A stretch of 64,000 nucleotides of DNA from CANHVK01 sp046304235 (lineage in GTDB: Bacteria; Bacteroidota; Bacteroidia; Flavobacteriales_D; Crocinitomicaceae), in contig JBKCEW010000149.1 of the NCBI GenBank assembly GCA_046304235.1, forward strand, positions 1 through 64,000, in the 5' to 3' direction. Of this stretch, positions 9,510 to 18,055 are shown piece after piece. Position 1 is the first letter of the stretch, and each line of letters begins with the position of its first letter. The translations under genes were made by a program, and so were the position numbers. The notes beneath the pieces are model-generated. The model had not been told where the DNA came from. It saw only the letters and a list, made by a program, of their open reading frames with translations, and did no database searches.

Positions 9510-9623
9510 AAGGGCGCCAAATTACAAAATAAGTGTAAATCTATTTCCTATTAAACGTTAAAAAACCTGTTTTTGTTGCCTTAACACATAAGTTTTTCAT
9601 TGATGTAATGCTATCTTTACCCT

Positions 9624-9965
9624 ATGGATTATGATGTTGAGTTACGTTTTCGAGAATTAACGAAAGAGTTAGAAAAAAATTTCGGTCCGGATCTTGATAC
9701 ACAAGCGATTTTGTTTTTAATTGGTGTACATGAATTGGGGCAAGGGTATAAAGAATTTACCAAACAAGAAAAAACGGAATTATTACATGTTGCCGTGTGT
9801 ACTATTCTCGAACCTTATGGATATTATGAATTCGAAGGGAAAGACATACAACATTGGCCTCACTTCAAATTGGTAAAAGAATTGCCTCAACTCAACGATC
9901 GCGAACAACAACATCTTATTAAAGAAGCCATCATCGAATATTTCCAACAAAATGGCATCTCATAA
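9624..9965 (+). CDS. conserved hypothetical protein
   Basis: A 113-residue soluble, acidic, mostly helical protein. I do not recognise a functional domain, but the absence of low-complexity sequence and the motif-like segments FLIGVHELGQG and EPYGYYEFEGKD suggest a genuine conserved gene. It is divergent from the CBS/nadK pair and precedes rseP by about 90 nt. A near-consensus promoter (TATCTTTA, 9612-9619) ends 4 nt before the ATG, implying a leaderless mRNA. Confidence 0.75.
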   Translation: MDYDVELRFRELTKELEKNFGPDLDTQAILFLIGVHELGQGYKEFTKQEKTELLHVAVCTILEPYGYYEFEGKDIQHWPHFKLVKELPQLNDREQQHLIKEAIIEYFQQNGIS

Positions 9966-9985
9966 TCTACAATCTTCTAATTTTA

Positions 9986-10004
9986 CACTGAGCCAGTCGA
10001 AGTG
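9986..10004. repeat. dispersed intergenic repeat, partially palindromic
   Basis: CACTGAGCCAGTCGAAGTG is related, in reverse complement, to the TTCGACAAGCTCAAAGTG units at 18821 and 41643. It lies in the short gap before rseP, just upstream of its promoter box. Confidence 0.5.
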
Positions 10005-10028
10005 CTTCAATTTGTAATCTCCAAACCT

Positions 10029-10036
10029 TATCTTTG
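10029..10036 (+). promoter_or_regulatory. Bacteroidota -7 promoter element TATCTTTG for rseP
   Basis: Exact TAnnTTTG ending 19 nt before the chosen ATG at 10056. Its position inside a possible N-terminal extension of the reading frame argues for the shorter start. Confidence 0.65.
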
Positions 10037-10055
10037 TAAACTTAAAAATCAAAAT

Positions 10056-11387
10056 ATGGATATTTTAATCAAAGCGTCTCAATTTATTATGTCACTTTCT
10101 TTATTAGTGATATTACACGAATTTGGACATTTTATCCCTGCTAAGTTATTCAAAACAAGAGTTGAAAAGTTTTATTTGTTTTTCAATCCGAAGTTTTCTC
10201 TTTATAAAAAACAAATCAAGGACACGGAGTGGGGAATTGGTTGGTTGCCTTTGGGTGGTTATGTGAAAATTGCCGGAATGGTGGATGAATCGATGGATAC
10301 AGAGCAATTGAAACAACCTGCACAACCGTGGGAATTTAGATCTAAAAAACCTTGGCAACGTTTGATTATTATGATTGGTGGTGTCGTAGTAAATGTGATT
10401 TTAGGGTTAGTTATATATATTGGTGTTACCTATTACTACGGAGAAGAACGTTTAGATCCAACTAAATTGGAAAAAGGATTAGCTGTACATCCTTATTTGA
10501 AAAAATACGGCATGGTATCTGGAGATGAAATTTTGACTGTTGACGGACAAAAAGTTACTAATGTAATGGAAGTTAGTGCTCAAGTGATGATGAGAGGGGC
10601 GCAAGATTTGACTGTAAAACACGCAGATGGTAAAATTCAGAAAGTACATTTCCCAGATGATATAGAATATGAATTATTTGAAGCAGGAGCTTTTCCGATG
10701 GTTTCTTTGCGTTCTAATGCATTGTCAGTAGATTCAGTATTACCGAAATCGAATGCACAAAAAGCAGGTTTGAAAAAAGGAGATCAATTTCTTGCTATCA
10801 ATGGAAATACGTTGAATTATTTTGACGATGTTCAATTGAATTTATTCCAAAACAAAGGAAAAAAAATTGAGGCAACTGTTTTGAGAAACAATGATACTGT
10901 TCAAGTTTCAGCGCAAGTTACTCCGGAAGGAACGTTAGGTTATGTATCTGGAGGAGGAGAAATTTTAGATGCTAAATTGGTCAAACAATACAAACCAGGT
11001 TTCGGTGAAAGTATTTCTTTGGGTTACCGTAAAGGAGCAAATACCCTGAAAGATTATGCAGGACAATTAAAGTTTATGTTTACTAAAAAAGGAGCTTCTT
11101 CTATTGGTGGATTTGCACGCATGGGAGATATGTTTCCTCCAACTTGGGATTGGCATATTTTCTGGTTAAATACAGCTTTCTTATCTTTGGCATTGGCAAT
11201 TATGAATATCCTTCCGATTCCTGCATTAGATGGTGGACATGTAGTGTTCTTGATTTACGAAATGATTACAGGGAAAGAAGCTCCTCAAAAAGTATTAGAA
11301 TACGCACAATATGTGGGAATTGTACTTTTACTTTCGTTGATGGTTTATGCAAATGGAAATGATATTTACCGAATATTTTTTAAATAA
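10056..11387 (+). CDS. rseP: RIP metalloprotease RseP (site-2 protease family)
   Basis: Intramembrane zinc protease that cleaves membrane-bound anti-sigma factors and leftover signal peptides. From ATG 10056 the protein has 443 residues, with the zinc motif HEFGH (21-25) in the first membrane helix, two PDZ-like regions in the periplasmic middle, and NILPIPALDGGH near residue 387 that supplies the third zinc ligand. The frame is open 18 codons further upstream, but those codons overlap the promoter element, so I use the internal ATG. The tryptophan dioxygenase gene follows 21 nt later and may be cotranscribed. Confidence 0.95.
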   Translation: MDILIKASQFIMSLSLLVILHEFGHFIPAKLFKTRVEKFYLFFNPKFSLYKKQIKDTEWGIGWLPLGGYVKIAGMVDESMDTEQLKQPAQPWEFRSKKPWQRLIIMIGGVVVNVILGLVIYIGVTYYYGEERLDPTKLEKGLAVHPYLKKYGMVSGDEILTVDGQKVTNVMEVSAQVMMRGAQDLTVKHADGKIQKVHFPDDIEYELFEAGAFPMVSLRSNALSVDSVLPKSNAQKAGLKKGDQFLAINGNTLNYFDDVQLNLFQNKGKKIEATVLRNNDTVQVSAQVTPEGTLGYVSGGGEILDAKLVKQYKPGFGESISLGYRKGANTLKDYAGQLKFMFTKKGASSIGGFARMGDMFPPTWDWHIFWLNTAFLSLALAIMNILPIPALDGGHVVFLIYEMITGKEAPQKVLEYAQYVGIVLLLSLMVYANGNDIYRIFFK

Positions 11388-11408
11388 CTGATTAAACTGT
11401 ATTGAGTT

Positions 11409-12371
11409 ATGGCAATGGAGATTACACCAGAAATTTTAGACAAATTAGAAAAAATACAAGAGAAATACGCTGCGATTGGCGAAGATTTCAATGCTTATTT
11501 AGAAGGCTTATTATACGCCGATTCAGTACATTATTGGGATTACATAGAGGTAGATACTTTGTTGAGTTTACAAAAACCACGTACCCAATTTCCTGATGAG
11601 GTCGTTTTTATTATGTATCACCAAATCACGGAGTTGTATTTCAAATTGGCTTTAAGAGAATTTGATCAAATTAGTGCAAAAGAAGGGTTAACAGGTACAT
11701 TTTTCTTAGATAGAGTGACACGTATTAATCGTTATTTTGATGCGTTAACGAAGAGTTTTGAAATTATGATTGAAGGAATGGAAAGAGATCAATTCTTAAA
11801 GTTCCGTATGTCATTACTTCCTGCAAGTGGTTTCCAATCAGCTCAATACCGAATGATTGAAATGGCTTCAACCGATTTCTTACCTTTGGTACATAAAGAT
11901 GTACGAGACAATTACTCTGGAAACGAACCAATTCAAGAATTATTCAATCACATTTATTGGAAAGAAGGGGCAACAGAAGTTGCTACAGGTAAGAAAACGC
12001 TTACTTTGATTGAGTTTGAAGAACGTTATAGAGATTCATTTATTGCTTTTGCTGAAAAGAAAAAGGATTGCAATTTGTGGCAATGTTACTTGAAATTGAC
12101 AGCTGAAGAGCAACGTAATCCGAAAATCATTGCTGCCTTGAAACAAAACGATATTAACGTGAATGTCAATTGGCCTTTAGCACATTATAAGTCAGCTGTT
12201 AAGTATTTACATCAAGGTAATTCAGATGTTCCTGCTACGGGTGGAACAAACTGGCAAAAATACCTTCCTCCTCGTTTCCAAAAACGTATTTTCTACCCAA
12301 CACTGTGGACTGAATCAGAGAAAAATGAATGGGGGAAAGCGTGGGTAAACGATACCTTAAATAACCTGTAA
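11409..12371 (+). CDS. tryptophan 2,3-dioxygenase family protein
   Basis: Haem enzyme that opens the indole ring of L-tryptophan to N-formylkynurenine, the first step of the kynurenine route. The 320-residue helical protein has characteristic TDO segments: YWDYIEVDTLLSLQKPRTQF and MYHQITELYFKLALREFDQI near the N terminus, and RMSLLPASGFQSAQYRMIE in the middle. Other kynurenine-pathway genes are not adjacent; the only candidate partner in the window is the cyclase-family hydrolase at 36136. It is followed after 2 nt by an NTF2-like gene. A second in-frame ATG lies two codons in. Confidence 0.9.
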   Translation: MAMEITPEILDKLEKIQEKYAAIGEDFNAYLEGLLYADSVHYWDYIEVDTLLSLQKPRTQFPDEVVFIMYHQITELYFKLALREFDQISAKEGLTGTFFLDRVTRINRYFDALTKSFEIMIEGMERDQFLKFRMSLLPASGFQSAQYRMIEMASTDFLPLVHKDVRDNYSGNEPIQELFNHIYWKEGATEVATGKKTLTLIEFEERYRDSFIAFAEKKKDCNLWQCYLKLTAEEQRNPKIIAALKQNDINVNVNWPLAHYKSAVKYLHQGNSDVPATGGTNWQKYLPPRFQKRIFYPTLWTESEKNEWGKAWVNDTLNNL

Positions 12372-12373
12372 GC

Positions 12374-12763
12374 ATGCAGGGTTTTATAGATAAATTTGAA
12401 ATAACACAAATCATTCATTCGTACTCGGTGCATTTAGACATCGAACGAGTGGATGTTTGTAAAGACCTTTTCCTTGATGATGGAAAATTAGAATTACGTA
12501 TCGGAAAAGCAAAAGGCAAAGCTGAAATAGAAGGTTTACTTACTCGTATTCTTGAATTTACACGTGGGAAAAGACATTTTATAACGAATACTTTCGTTGA
12601 ATTAGATAACGATACTGCCTACGCTCAATCGTATTTATTAGTGGTAGATGCACTTGAATCTACCGACATCAAAATGACAGGTGTATATCATGACACCTTC
12701 GTCAAAACCGAAAACGGTTGGAAAATCCATACTCGTAAACTGGTATTGGATTTAAATTCATAA
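12374..12763 (+). CDS. SnoaL/NTF2-like domain protein
   Basis: A 129-residue protein with the helix-then-sheet pattern of the SnoaL/NTF2 fold: an N-terminal helical section, GKAKGKAEIEGLLTRI in the middle, and a C-terminal sheet with YHDTFVKTENGWKIHTRKL, the usual family ending. The fold hosts enzymes and small-molecule binders; no catalytic residue can be assigned. Its start is 2 nt after the dioxygenase stop, implying translational coupling and perhaps a role with it. Confidence 0.8.
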   Translation: MQGFIDKFEITQIIHSYSVHLDIERVDVCKDLFLDDGKLELRIGKAKGKAEIEGLLTRILEFTRGKRHFITNTFVELDNDTAYAQSYLLVVDALESTDIKMTGVYHDTFVKTENGWKIHTRKLVLDLNS

Positions 12764-12795
12764 AAATAATCTTTAATTAATTGATTAACTTCTTC

Positions 12796-12827
12796 TTCCC
12801 TCCTTGAGGAGGGGCAGGGGAGGTGAC
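12796..12827. repeat. palindromic dispersed repeat, copy 1 (left arm)
   Basis: A 32-bp GC-rich unit, from TTCCCTCCTTGAGG to GGGGAGGTGAC, in otherwise AT-rich DNA. It is identical to the unit rebuilt at 18922-18935 plus 19903-19920 after removing the insertion sequence. The left half is itself a small palindrome (CCCTCCTTGAGGAGGG). Confidence 0.85.
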
Positions 12828-12834
12828 TCTTCTA

Positions 12835-12852
12835 TCCCAAAATATTTTGGGA
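12835..12852. repeat. 18-bp perfect palindrome TCCCAAAATATTTTGGGA
   Basis: Perfect inverted repeat 7 nt after the copy-1 repeat unit, followed by CTCAAGG, which could pair with the CCTTGAG of the unit. It probably forms the tip of a longer hairpin. With the convergent NTF2-like and nuclease genes on each side it could also serve as a transcription stop. Confidence 0.65.
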
Positions 12853-12885
12853 CCTTTCTCAAGGCGATAAGATATTTAACGCTTA

Positions 12886-15723
12886 CTACTTACAATACAA
12901 ACAATAACTAAAATACTCTTCTGTGTGTTCAAACGGGATTTCCGTATCGTAAATCTGTTCTAATAATTGTGCAAGTACGGTTGGGAATAATTCAATAATT
13001 CGAGCATTGGTTAAGTCTTTTGCATTCATCACAAACGGGCTTTCAGAAATGTTTACCAAAGAAACAATGGATGATTCAGCTACGATACGATGGTGTTTTT
13101 TATAATACAAATAGGTGTAGGTCATCAACTGAAAAAAGTGTTTACACTCGATGGATAACTTAACTAATAATTCTTCGTCTGTTCCTTCCCATTTAGGCCG
13201 ACTAAAAGATTTACCAACATCTGATTTATCTACCTTACCTGTCTTATAGTCAATGATGCGAATTTCATCGTCTATCGAGTCCACACGATCCGCAAAACCT
13301 TTTAGTTTAACTGTTTTTTTAGTTCCAAATATTTCGATTTCTAACGTATCTTCTAATCTTTCTTCAAGTGCTTCAATAGCAATGGACTTGCCTGTTTTTT
13401 GAATGAGTGATTTTTCATGTTTCAAGAATCGTTTTGTTAATTCTAAAGCCATTGTAAAACTTAAGTAATTTTTCCCTTTTAAGTAATTTTCGGGTTGACC
13501 ACCAAAGAAACGACTGAACGCTTCGCTCATTAAAAGTTCATACGATTTTTCCATGTGTTCAATATCAATGACACCGATTTTAGGAGGTAAGGAATTTTTT
13601 AAATTTCCTTCTTGGTCTCGTTTACAATAGGGTGTGTACATGGTTTCTAGCACCTCATGAATAAATGTTCCCAATTGATTACTTTCGATGGTTTCGTCCA
13701 CTTTTTCCGCTTCACCAAATTTTAATAGATACTTGTAATAAAAATCTAAAGGACAAGCGAAGAAAGTTTTGAGGGCTGAAGCAGAGATACCTTTTTCTAG
13801 AAAAGCATCTAGTTTATCAACTAATTCTTTCGTTTTTTGTATTGATTTTTTCTTTGTTTTTGATTGGTTATCAGGGAGTGTGTAGTCTTTTTTACGAAGA
13901 ATAAATTGCTTATTTGATTTCTGTAATTCAAGTTCTAATTGAAGTAAATACCTACTTGGTTCACTTGCTGAAAGTCCTTCTGTACTGGTTGAATAAGTGA
14001 TGTACATATGTTCACAGTGGTGTAACAATCTGTAAAAATGATGTGCAAATAGTCCTTGTTTGTCTCGAGGTAAAGGTAATTCGAGGTGTCTTCGCAAATC
14101 CATTGGAACCAATGTTTGAATGGGATTGGTAGGAGGCATTTTCCCTTCATTCATACCTGCAACAATGATATGCTTAAAATCTAATAAACGGGTTTCTAAT
14201 AAACCCATGATTTGTAACCCTTCCATCGGATTACCATAATAGGCAATCGTTTCTTGCATCCACGCTTGGTTCAATAAGGTACGGAAAGTTCTCAAACGCA
14301 TTTCAGGAAATTGTTCATGTACGCATTGTTCAAATCCGATTAACGCATCATCTAGTCCTTTTAGAATTGCTTTTTCAAATGTGTTTTTCTCTCCTAGTTC
14401 ATGAAAAAGCAGAGAGTTCAACGAACGAATTAGTTTTAACGCGTTTTTCCAGTCGTTTTTCCATGGAGTAAATAAAGTATTAAAAATCAAATCAATTCTT
14501 TCAGAAACTTTTATTTTATAAGGGGATTGAAAAAGTTTATTGTATCGTTTTATTTTCTGTTCTTGATTTCTGGTTTCTGTCAATTCATCATCATTCATGA
14601 TTGTATTAATAAATGGATGTTGCCAAAAACCAATCAAGTCTTTGTGATAAACAATGTGTCTTTCGTATTTATCAAATCCTTCTTGAATTCTAAATACTAA
14701 ATCAAGCCATGTTCGAATGGTACTATTTTTTAGTGGTAAACCTAAAGTGATATTTGCCTTACCTGCGTTTTTAGGTATATTATTTAAAAGAGGTACGATA
14801 AGGCTTTCATCTGCAAGGAGAAGTAAGGTTTGGTTAACTGTTTGTTCATCCATTTCTGAAAGAATACTTCCTGCAACTTTTGCTTGACCTGTGAATTGAG
14901 CACAAGCGATGATATCTACTTCTTTTTTCTCTGTTAGTAGTCGGTTAGAAATAAAGGGAAGTTCTTTAACTCCAAGCTTTTCGGTTGTCCTTCTTAAAAA
15001 GAGGCCTGCCTCATGGATTTTATCGTGGTAATAATAAGTGTCAGCATCAATGAGTATATCGGCTTTACCCATTTGATGCAATTGTTTCATGATACTTTGT
15101 TCTGCTTTCGATAATGCATTGAAGCCTGCGAAAAGAAATCGTTTGTTTGGGTGAGAAGAGAAAATAACATCGATGTTTTCAGCAATTTTACGATATGCTT
15201 TGCCAGAGTTGGTAGCCCCTTGTTTTTCGAGTTTTTCCTGTAGACCTTTGTAATAAATGGGTAGTCGATCCCAAAAGGCAATGAATTCTTGCTGACGTTG
15301 CGATAGTGTTTGTTCGCCAAAACTCCAGTTTTCTATTTCTTTAATATCTCGAAGATTTCGAAACATATAGTTTGGGTCTATCAAATAGCGCTCTAGTTCA
15401 TCAAAGTCAGAAAGCACAATTTGACCCCAATTTAAGAATTCATCGAAGAGCAGGTGGTCATCTTGTTGCAGGTTTTCTTTGTGTACTTCATATAATTGCA
15501 ACAATAATCGGGTTTTATCTAAAATCGGCTCTTTCGTTAATTCTTTTATCCACTGATGTATCGTAGTGATTTTAGGTGAAAAAATAGGTTTTTGATATAC
15601 ATCGAACAACGCACTTTGTAAATAATGTGTTGCACGTTCAGAAGGTAAAATAATTACCCATTCAGCTAGTTCAATCCCACTTTCAGCGATATGTTTGGCT
15701 ACTTTTTCTAAAAATCTATCCAT
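12886..15723 (-). CDS. AddB-like PD-(D/E)XK nuclease family protein
   Basis: A 945-residue protein resembling the AddB subunit of AddAB-type recombination nucleases, which process double-strand breaks. The N-terminal part is an inactive-helicase-like fold (ILPSERATHYLQSAL near residue 24); the C-terminal nuclease begins with ISASALKTFFACPLDFYYKY, whose Cys is near 657, then LGTFIHEVLE, and the catalytic IIDYKTGK near 825. The chain ends YCLYCK, so a CxxC pair plus the earlier Cys resembles the iron-sulfur staple of AddB. No UvrD-like partner helicase is in the window. The gene is monocistronic with a good promoter 18 nt upstream. Confidence 0.87.
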   Translation of the reverse strand: MDRFLEKVAKHIAESGIELAEWVIILPSERATHYLQSALFDVYQKPIFSPKITTIHQWIKELTKEPILDKTRLLLQLYEVHKENLQQDDHLLFDEFLNWGQIVLSDFDELERYLIDPNYMFRNLRDIKEIENWSFGEQTLSQRQQEFIAFWDRLPIYYKGLQEKLEKQGATNSGKAYRKIAENIDVIFSSHPNKRFLFAGFNALSKAEQSIMKQLHQMGKADILIDADTYYYHDKIHEAGLFLRRTTEKLGVKELPFISNRLLTEKKEVDIIACAQFTGQAKVAGSILSEMDEQTVNQTLLLLADESLIVPLLNNIPKNAGKANITLGLPLKNSTIRTWLDLVFRIQEGFDKYERHIVYHKDLIGFWQHPFINTIMNDDELTETRNQEQKIKRYNKLFQSPYKIKVSERIDLIFNTLFTPWKNDWKNALKLIRSLNSLLFHELGEKNTFEKAILKGLDDALIGFEQCVHEQFPEMRLRTFRTLLNQAWMQETIAYYGNPMEGLQIMGLLETRLLDFKHIIVAGMNEGKMPPTNPIQTLVPMDLRRHLELPLPRDKQGLFAHHFYRLLHHCEHMYITYSTSTEGLSASEPSRYLLQLELELQKSNKQFILRKKDYTLPDNQSKTKKKSIQKTKELVDKLDAFLEKGISASALKTFFACPLDFYYKYLLKFGEAEKVDETIESNQLGTFIHEVLETMYTPYCKRDQEGNLKNSLPPKIGVIDIEHMEKSYELLMSEAFSRFFGGQPENYLKGKNYLSFTMALELTKRFLKHEKSLIQKTGKSIAIEALEERLEDTLEIEIFGTKKTVKLKGFADRVDSIDDEIRIIDYKTGKVDKSDVGKSFSRPKWEGTDEELLVKLSIECKHFFQLMTYTYLYYKKHHRIVAESSIVSLVNISESPFVMNAKDLTNARIIELFPTVLAQLLEQIYDTEIPFEHTEEYFSYCLYCK

Positions 15724-15741
15724 AAGTTGATGTATTCATTT

Positions 15742-15749
15742 CAAAGTTA
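15742..15749 (-). promoter_or_regulatory. promoter TAACTTTG with -33 TTG for the AddB-like gene
   Basis: Exact TAnnTTTG on the minus strand, 18 nt before the ATG. A TTG (complement of 15768-15770) lies 18 nt further upstream, matching the two-part promoter pattern of the phylum. Confidence 0.65.
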
Positions 15750-15785
15750 TGTAAAATCAATAGGTCTCAATTCTACTCTAATTAT

Positions 15786-15793
15786 TATTTTTG
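15786..15793 (+). promoter_or_regulatory. Bacteroidota -7 promoter element TATTTTTG
   Basis: Exact TAnnTTTG, 26 nt before the GTG start of the secreted protein at 15820. Confidence 0.5.
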
Positions 15794-15819
15794 GCTTTTT
15801 GTGAATTTAATTATACTAC

Positions 15820-16722
15820 GTGAAATATTTAAAACCTAACACTTTACTCATTATTTTATCACTTTTCACGCGTACTATTTTTTGTCAAGTAATAGATAAT
15901 CAATTGGGTAAAGGTTTTGAGCAGTTTCCCGTTTTTAATGTTAAATACATCAAACAAAAAAGAATTAAAGAAATTAAGGCAACTTTTTTTACTAAAAAAA
16001 CAGGAGATATTATGCGTGAATCTCCCAAACATACGGTAGTAGAATTTGATTTATTGGGGCGTTTGGTTTTGAATAAAGAAGTTTCTAAATCAGGTGCATA
16101 TACAGATGTAAATCATGTAGAGTATGTTTATAATGTGAAGGGATTAGTTTCCAAAGAGCGTAAGAAAATAGGTAGCAATTGGAAAGTAACCGATTATTTC
16201 TATGATACAACTGGTCAAGTAATTAAAGAAGAATATCATTTGGAAACGGTCCTTTTTTCAGACGATGGCTATTCGATAGAAGATACGTTATTAGATTATG
16301 AAACTTCGCGTTACAAGCAATATCCAAATCAAAAAAAGCGTATAGTTTACAATAGTTATGGTAGTCCATATTTAGATATTATTTACTATTACAACAATGC
16401 GAATCAAATCATTGAAATTGGAAAAAAGTTGAAAATGACTTCCGAAATCAATGAAACAAAATTATTCTACAATAATAAGAATCAAATTGATAGCTTAGTT
16501 TTTTTCTCAAGTTTAACCCCAGATGAAACAGAATCGGTTTATTTCACTTACGATAAGCAGGGAAATATACTCGATAAAAAACTATACGTAAATAACAAGC
16601 TGATTTACCGTATTGAGTTTGTTTACAATGAAAAAACAGGAATGTTATCCTCCATTTTGAAACAAGAAATATCCACTAATTTTTTGTCCATTATTCGATT
16701 TGAGACCAAGTATTTTGATTAG
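15820..16722 (+). CDS. secreted protein with YD/RHS-like repeats
   Basis: A 300-residue protein starting at GTG, with an N-terminal signal peptide (hydrophobic to about residue 22, ending near FCQ). The remainder repeats short beta-hairpin units of the YD type, for example VEYVYNVKGLVSKE, DYFYDTTGQVIKEE, IYYYNNANQIIEIG and VYFTYDKQGNILDKK. Such repeats build beta-sheet shells or rods. There is no toxin domain or other module, so it is unlike large RHS toxins; a periplasmic or outer-membrane binding role is possible. I see no cotranscribed partner. Confidence 0.75.
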   Translation: MKYLKPNTLLIILSLFTRTIFCQVIDNQLGKGFEQFPVFNVKYIKQKRIKEIKATFFTKKTGDIMRESPKHTVVEFDLLGRLVLNKEVSKSGAYTDVNHVEYVYNVKGLVSKERKKIGSNWKVTDYFYDTTGQVIKEEYHLETVLFSDDGYSIEDTLLDYETSRYKQYPNQKKRIVYNSYGSPYLDIIYYYNNANQIIEIGKKLKMTSEINETKLFYNNKNQIDSLVFFSSLTPDETESVYFTYDKQGNILDKKLYVNNKLIYRIEFVYNEKTGMLSSILKQEISTNFLSIIRFETKYFD

Positions 16723-16829
16723 TTTGAACTGCTTTTTTCTTTATCAGAGAATGTATGAAATAGATAAGAATAAGTTATTCTAATTATTTCAAAAAGTTCC
16801 TTATTTTCATTTAATTTAATATTCCCAAG

Positions 16830-17165
16830 ATGTCAACTAACTCTGTTCATAAAACCATACTGGAGGAATTTGTCGCTGCAAATATTACCTTCGATCCAGA
16901 TCGTTTTTTACCTTATTTGAACACAGAATATGTAGTGGTATCAGCATCATGGAAAAAAGAAGATTTTTATGATTTTTTCAGCAAGATGTTGTGTTGTGCC
17001 CAAGAACGTGTTGTCGGTGATATGTATCCAAAAATTATTAAATCAAATCTAGATGATTTTACATACGAATATAATTTTTATGACCAAACACATCTTTATT
17101 CTTTGATTACTTTTGAATTAAAATTTCAAGATGATAAAATTTATTTTGAGATTTATCCTTTTTGA
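16830..17165 (+). CDS. hypothetical protein
   Basis: An 111-residue soluble protein I do not recognise. Alternating helix and strand with an aromatic-rich C-terminal half (YEYNFYDQTHLYSLITFELKF) would fit a small NTF2-like fold, but that is a guess. It is followed after 22 nt by the HAD-like gene and is probably cotranscribed with it. A weak promoter-like TATTTTCA lies 20 nt upstream. Confidence 0.65.
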   Translation: MSTNSVHKTILEEFVAANITFDPDRFLPYLNTEYVVVSASWKKEDFYDFFSKMLCCAQERVVGDMYPKIIKSNLDDFTYEYNFYDQTHLYSLITFELKFQDDKIYFEIYPF

Positions 17166-17187
17166 TTTTACTTAAAGCTTCATTTTA

Positions 17188-17586
17188 ATGAAAATCTACC
17201 TTGATTTTGACGGTACTGTCGTAGAACATTTTTATCCTTTAATTGGAGCTTATAATCCAGGTGCTATTGAAGTATTGTATTTATTACAAGCAAAGGGGTA
17301 CGAGCTTATTTTAAATACGTATCGTTCTGAAATTAAGGATAACTCGCTCGATGAAGCCTTACATTATATCAATCAACTCCCCTTATTTAAAAAGATTACT
17401 CATACTACGACTTATAAAATAAACCCAATGCAATGGGATATACGTCAAGCCATCGAATCTAACCAATTATTTATTGATGATATTGCTCCAGATATGCCAT
17501 TGATAAATGCACCAAAAAGTGGTGGTAAAATGGTGGATTGGAAAATGGTGTATCGTGATTTGGCACAAGCACGAATTTTAGATTAG
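17188..17586 (+). CDS. HAD-like small phosphatase
   Basis: A 132-residue protein of the haloacid-dehalogenase superfamily. Motif I is DFDGT (6-10), with the nucleophile Asp and acid/base Asp; motif II is the NTYRS region near 43; a Lys-containing segment and FIDDIAPDM near 94 supply the metal-binding aspartates. There is no cap domain, so it belongs to the minimal type acting on accessible or macromolecular substrates. The substrate is unknown. Confidence 0.82.
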   Translation: MKIYLDFDGTVVEHFYPLIGAYNPGAIEVLYLLQAKGYELILNTYRSEIKDNSLDEALHYINQLPLFKKITHTTTYKINPMQWDIRQAIESNQLFIDDIAPDMPLINAPKSGGKMVDWKMVYRDLAQARILD

Positions 17587-17730
17587 TATTATCGCAATGC
17601 GCATTACCGTAATGTGGATTACTATAAAATTTTTAATTTAGATTAATTACTTTTATCTGTCTGTAAATAAATGTCTTTTACTGTAAGAGTCATTAAAATT
17701 TGCAGTTGGCTGAGGTTCTCCAAGCCAAGG

Positions 17731-17973
17731 TTATTTCTTCATAAACACCATGCGAAATACCCCCATGATTTTTTTACGAAATAAAAACAATAACAGAAAG
17801 TAAGGGATCAACATTAAATAGATAATTCCAGAATTGATATTGCTACCAAAGGAAGCTTCATCTAATTCAGATGCTTGTTCTGCAACTAGTTTACACTGTG
17901 AGCAACCCTGTGCATATACTTGTTGAAAGAAACTTAAAAAAACGACAGTTAGTACTAAAAATAGCTTTTTCAT
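17731..17973 (-). CDS. small membrane protein with CxxC motif
   Basis: An 80-residue protein with a signal peptide (residues 1-22, ending VYAQ), a GCSQCK motif (Cys24 and Cys27), a short acidic linker and one membrane helix (about 47-66) with a basic tail. The topology would place the cysteine pair in the periplasm, where it could form a disulphide or bind a metal. I do not know its function. It is transcribed alone, divergent from the TerC gene; its promoter box ends 2 nt before the ATG. Confidence 0.7.
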   Translation of the reverse strand: MKKLFLVLTVVFLSFFQQVYAQGCSQCKLVAEQASELDEASFGSNINSGIIYLMLIPYFLLLFLFRKKIMGVFRMVFMKK

Positions 17974-17975
17974 GA

Positions 17976-17983
17976 CAAATATA
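17976..17983 (-). promoter_or_regulatory. Bacteroidota -7 promoter element TATATTTG for the CxxC membrane protein
   Basis: Exact TAnnTTTG on the minus strand, only 2 nt before the ATG, implying a leaderless mRNA if used. Confidence 0.45.
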
Positions 17984-18028
17984 TTTATGTATGCAAGTTA
18001 CGAAATTATTTTATTCAAAAATCAAGGT

Positions 18029-18036
18029 TATCTTTG
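18029..18036 (+). promoter_or_regulatory. Bacteroidota -7 promoter element TATCTTTG for the TerC gene
   Basis: Exact TAnnTTTG, 19 nt before the ATG at 18056. No -33 TTG is visible. Confidence 0.6.
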
Positions 18037-18055
18037 TTTATTATTTGTATAAACT

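Noticed and set aside
10002..10055. 18-codon N-terminal extension of rseP
   Set aside because: The extension holds the TATCTTTG promoter box, and the shorter form starting at 10056 begins directly with the family N terminus.
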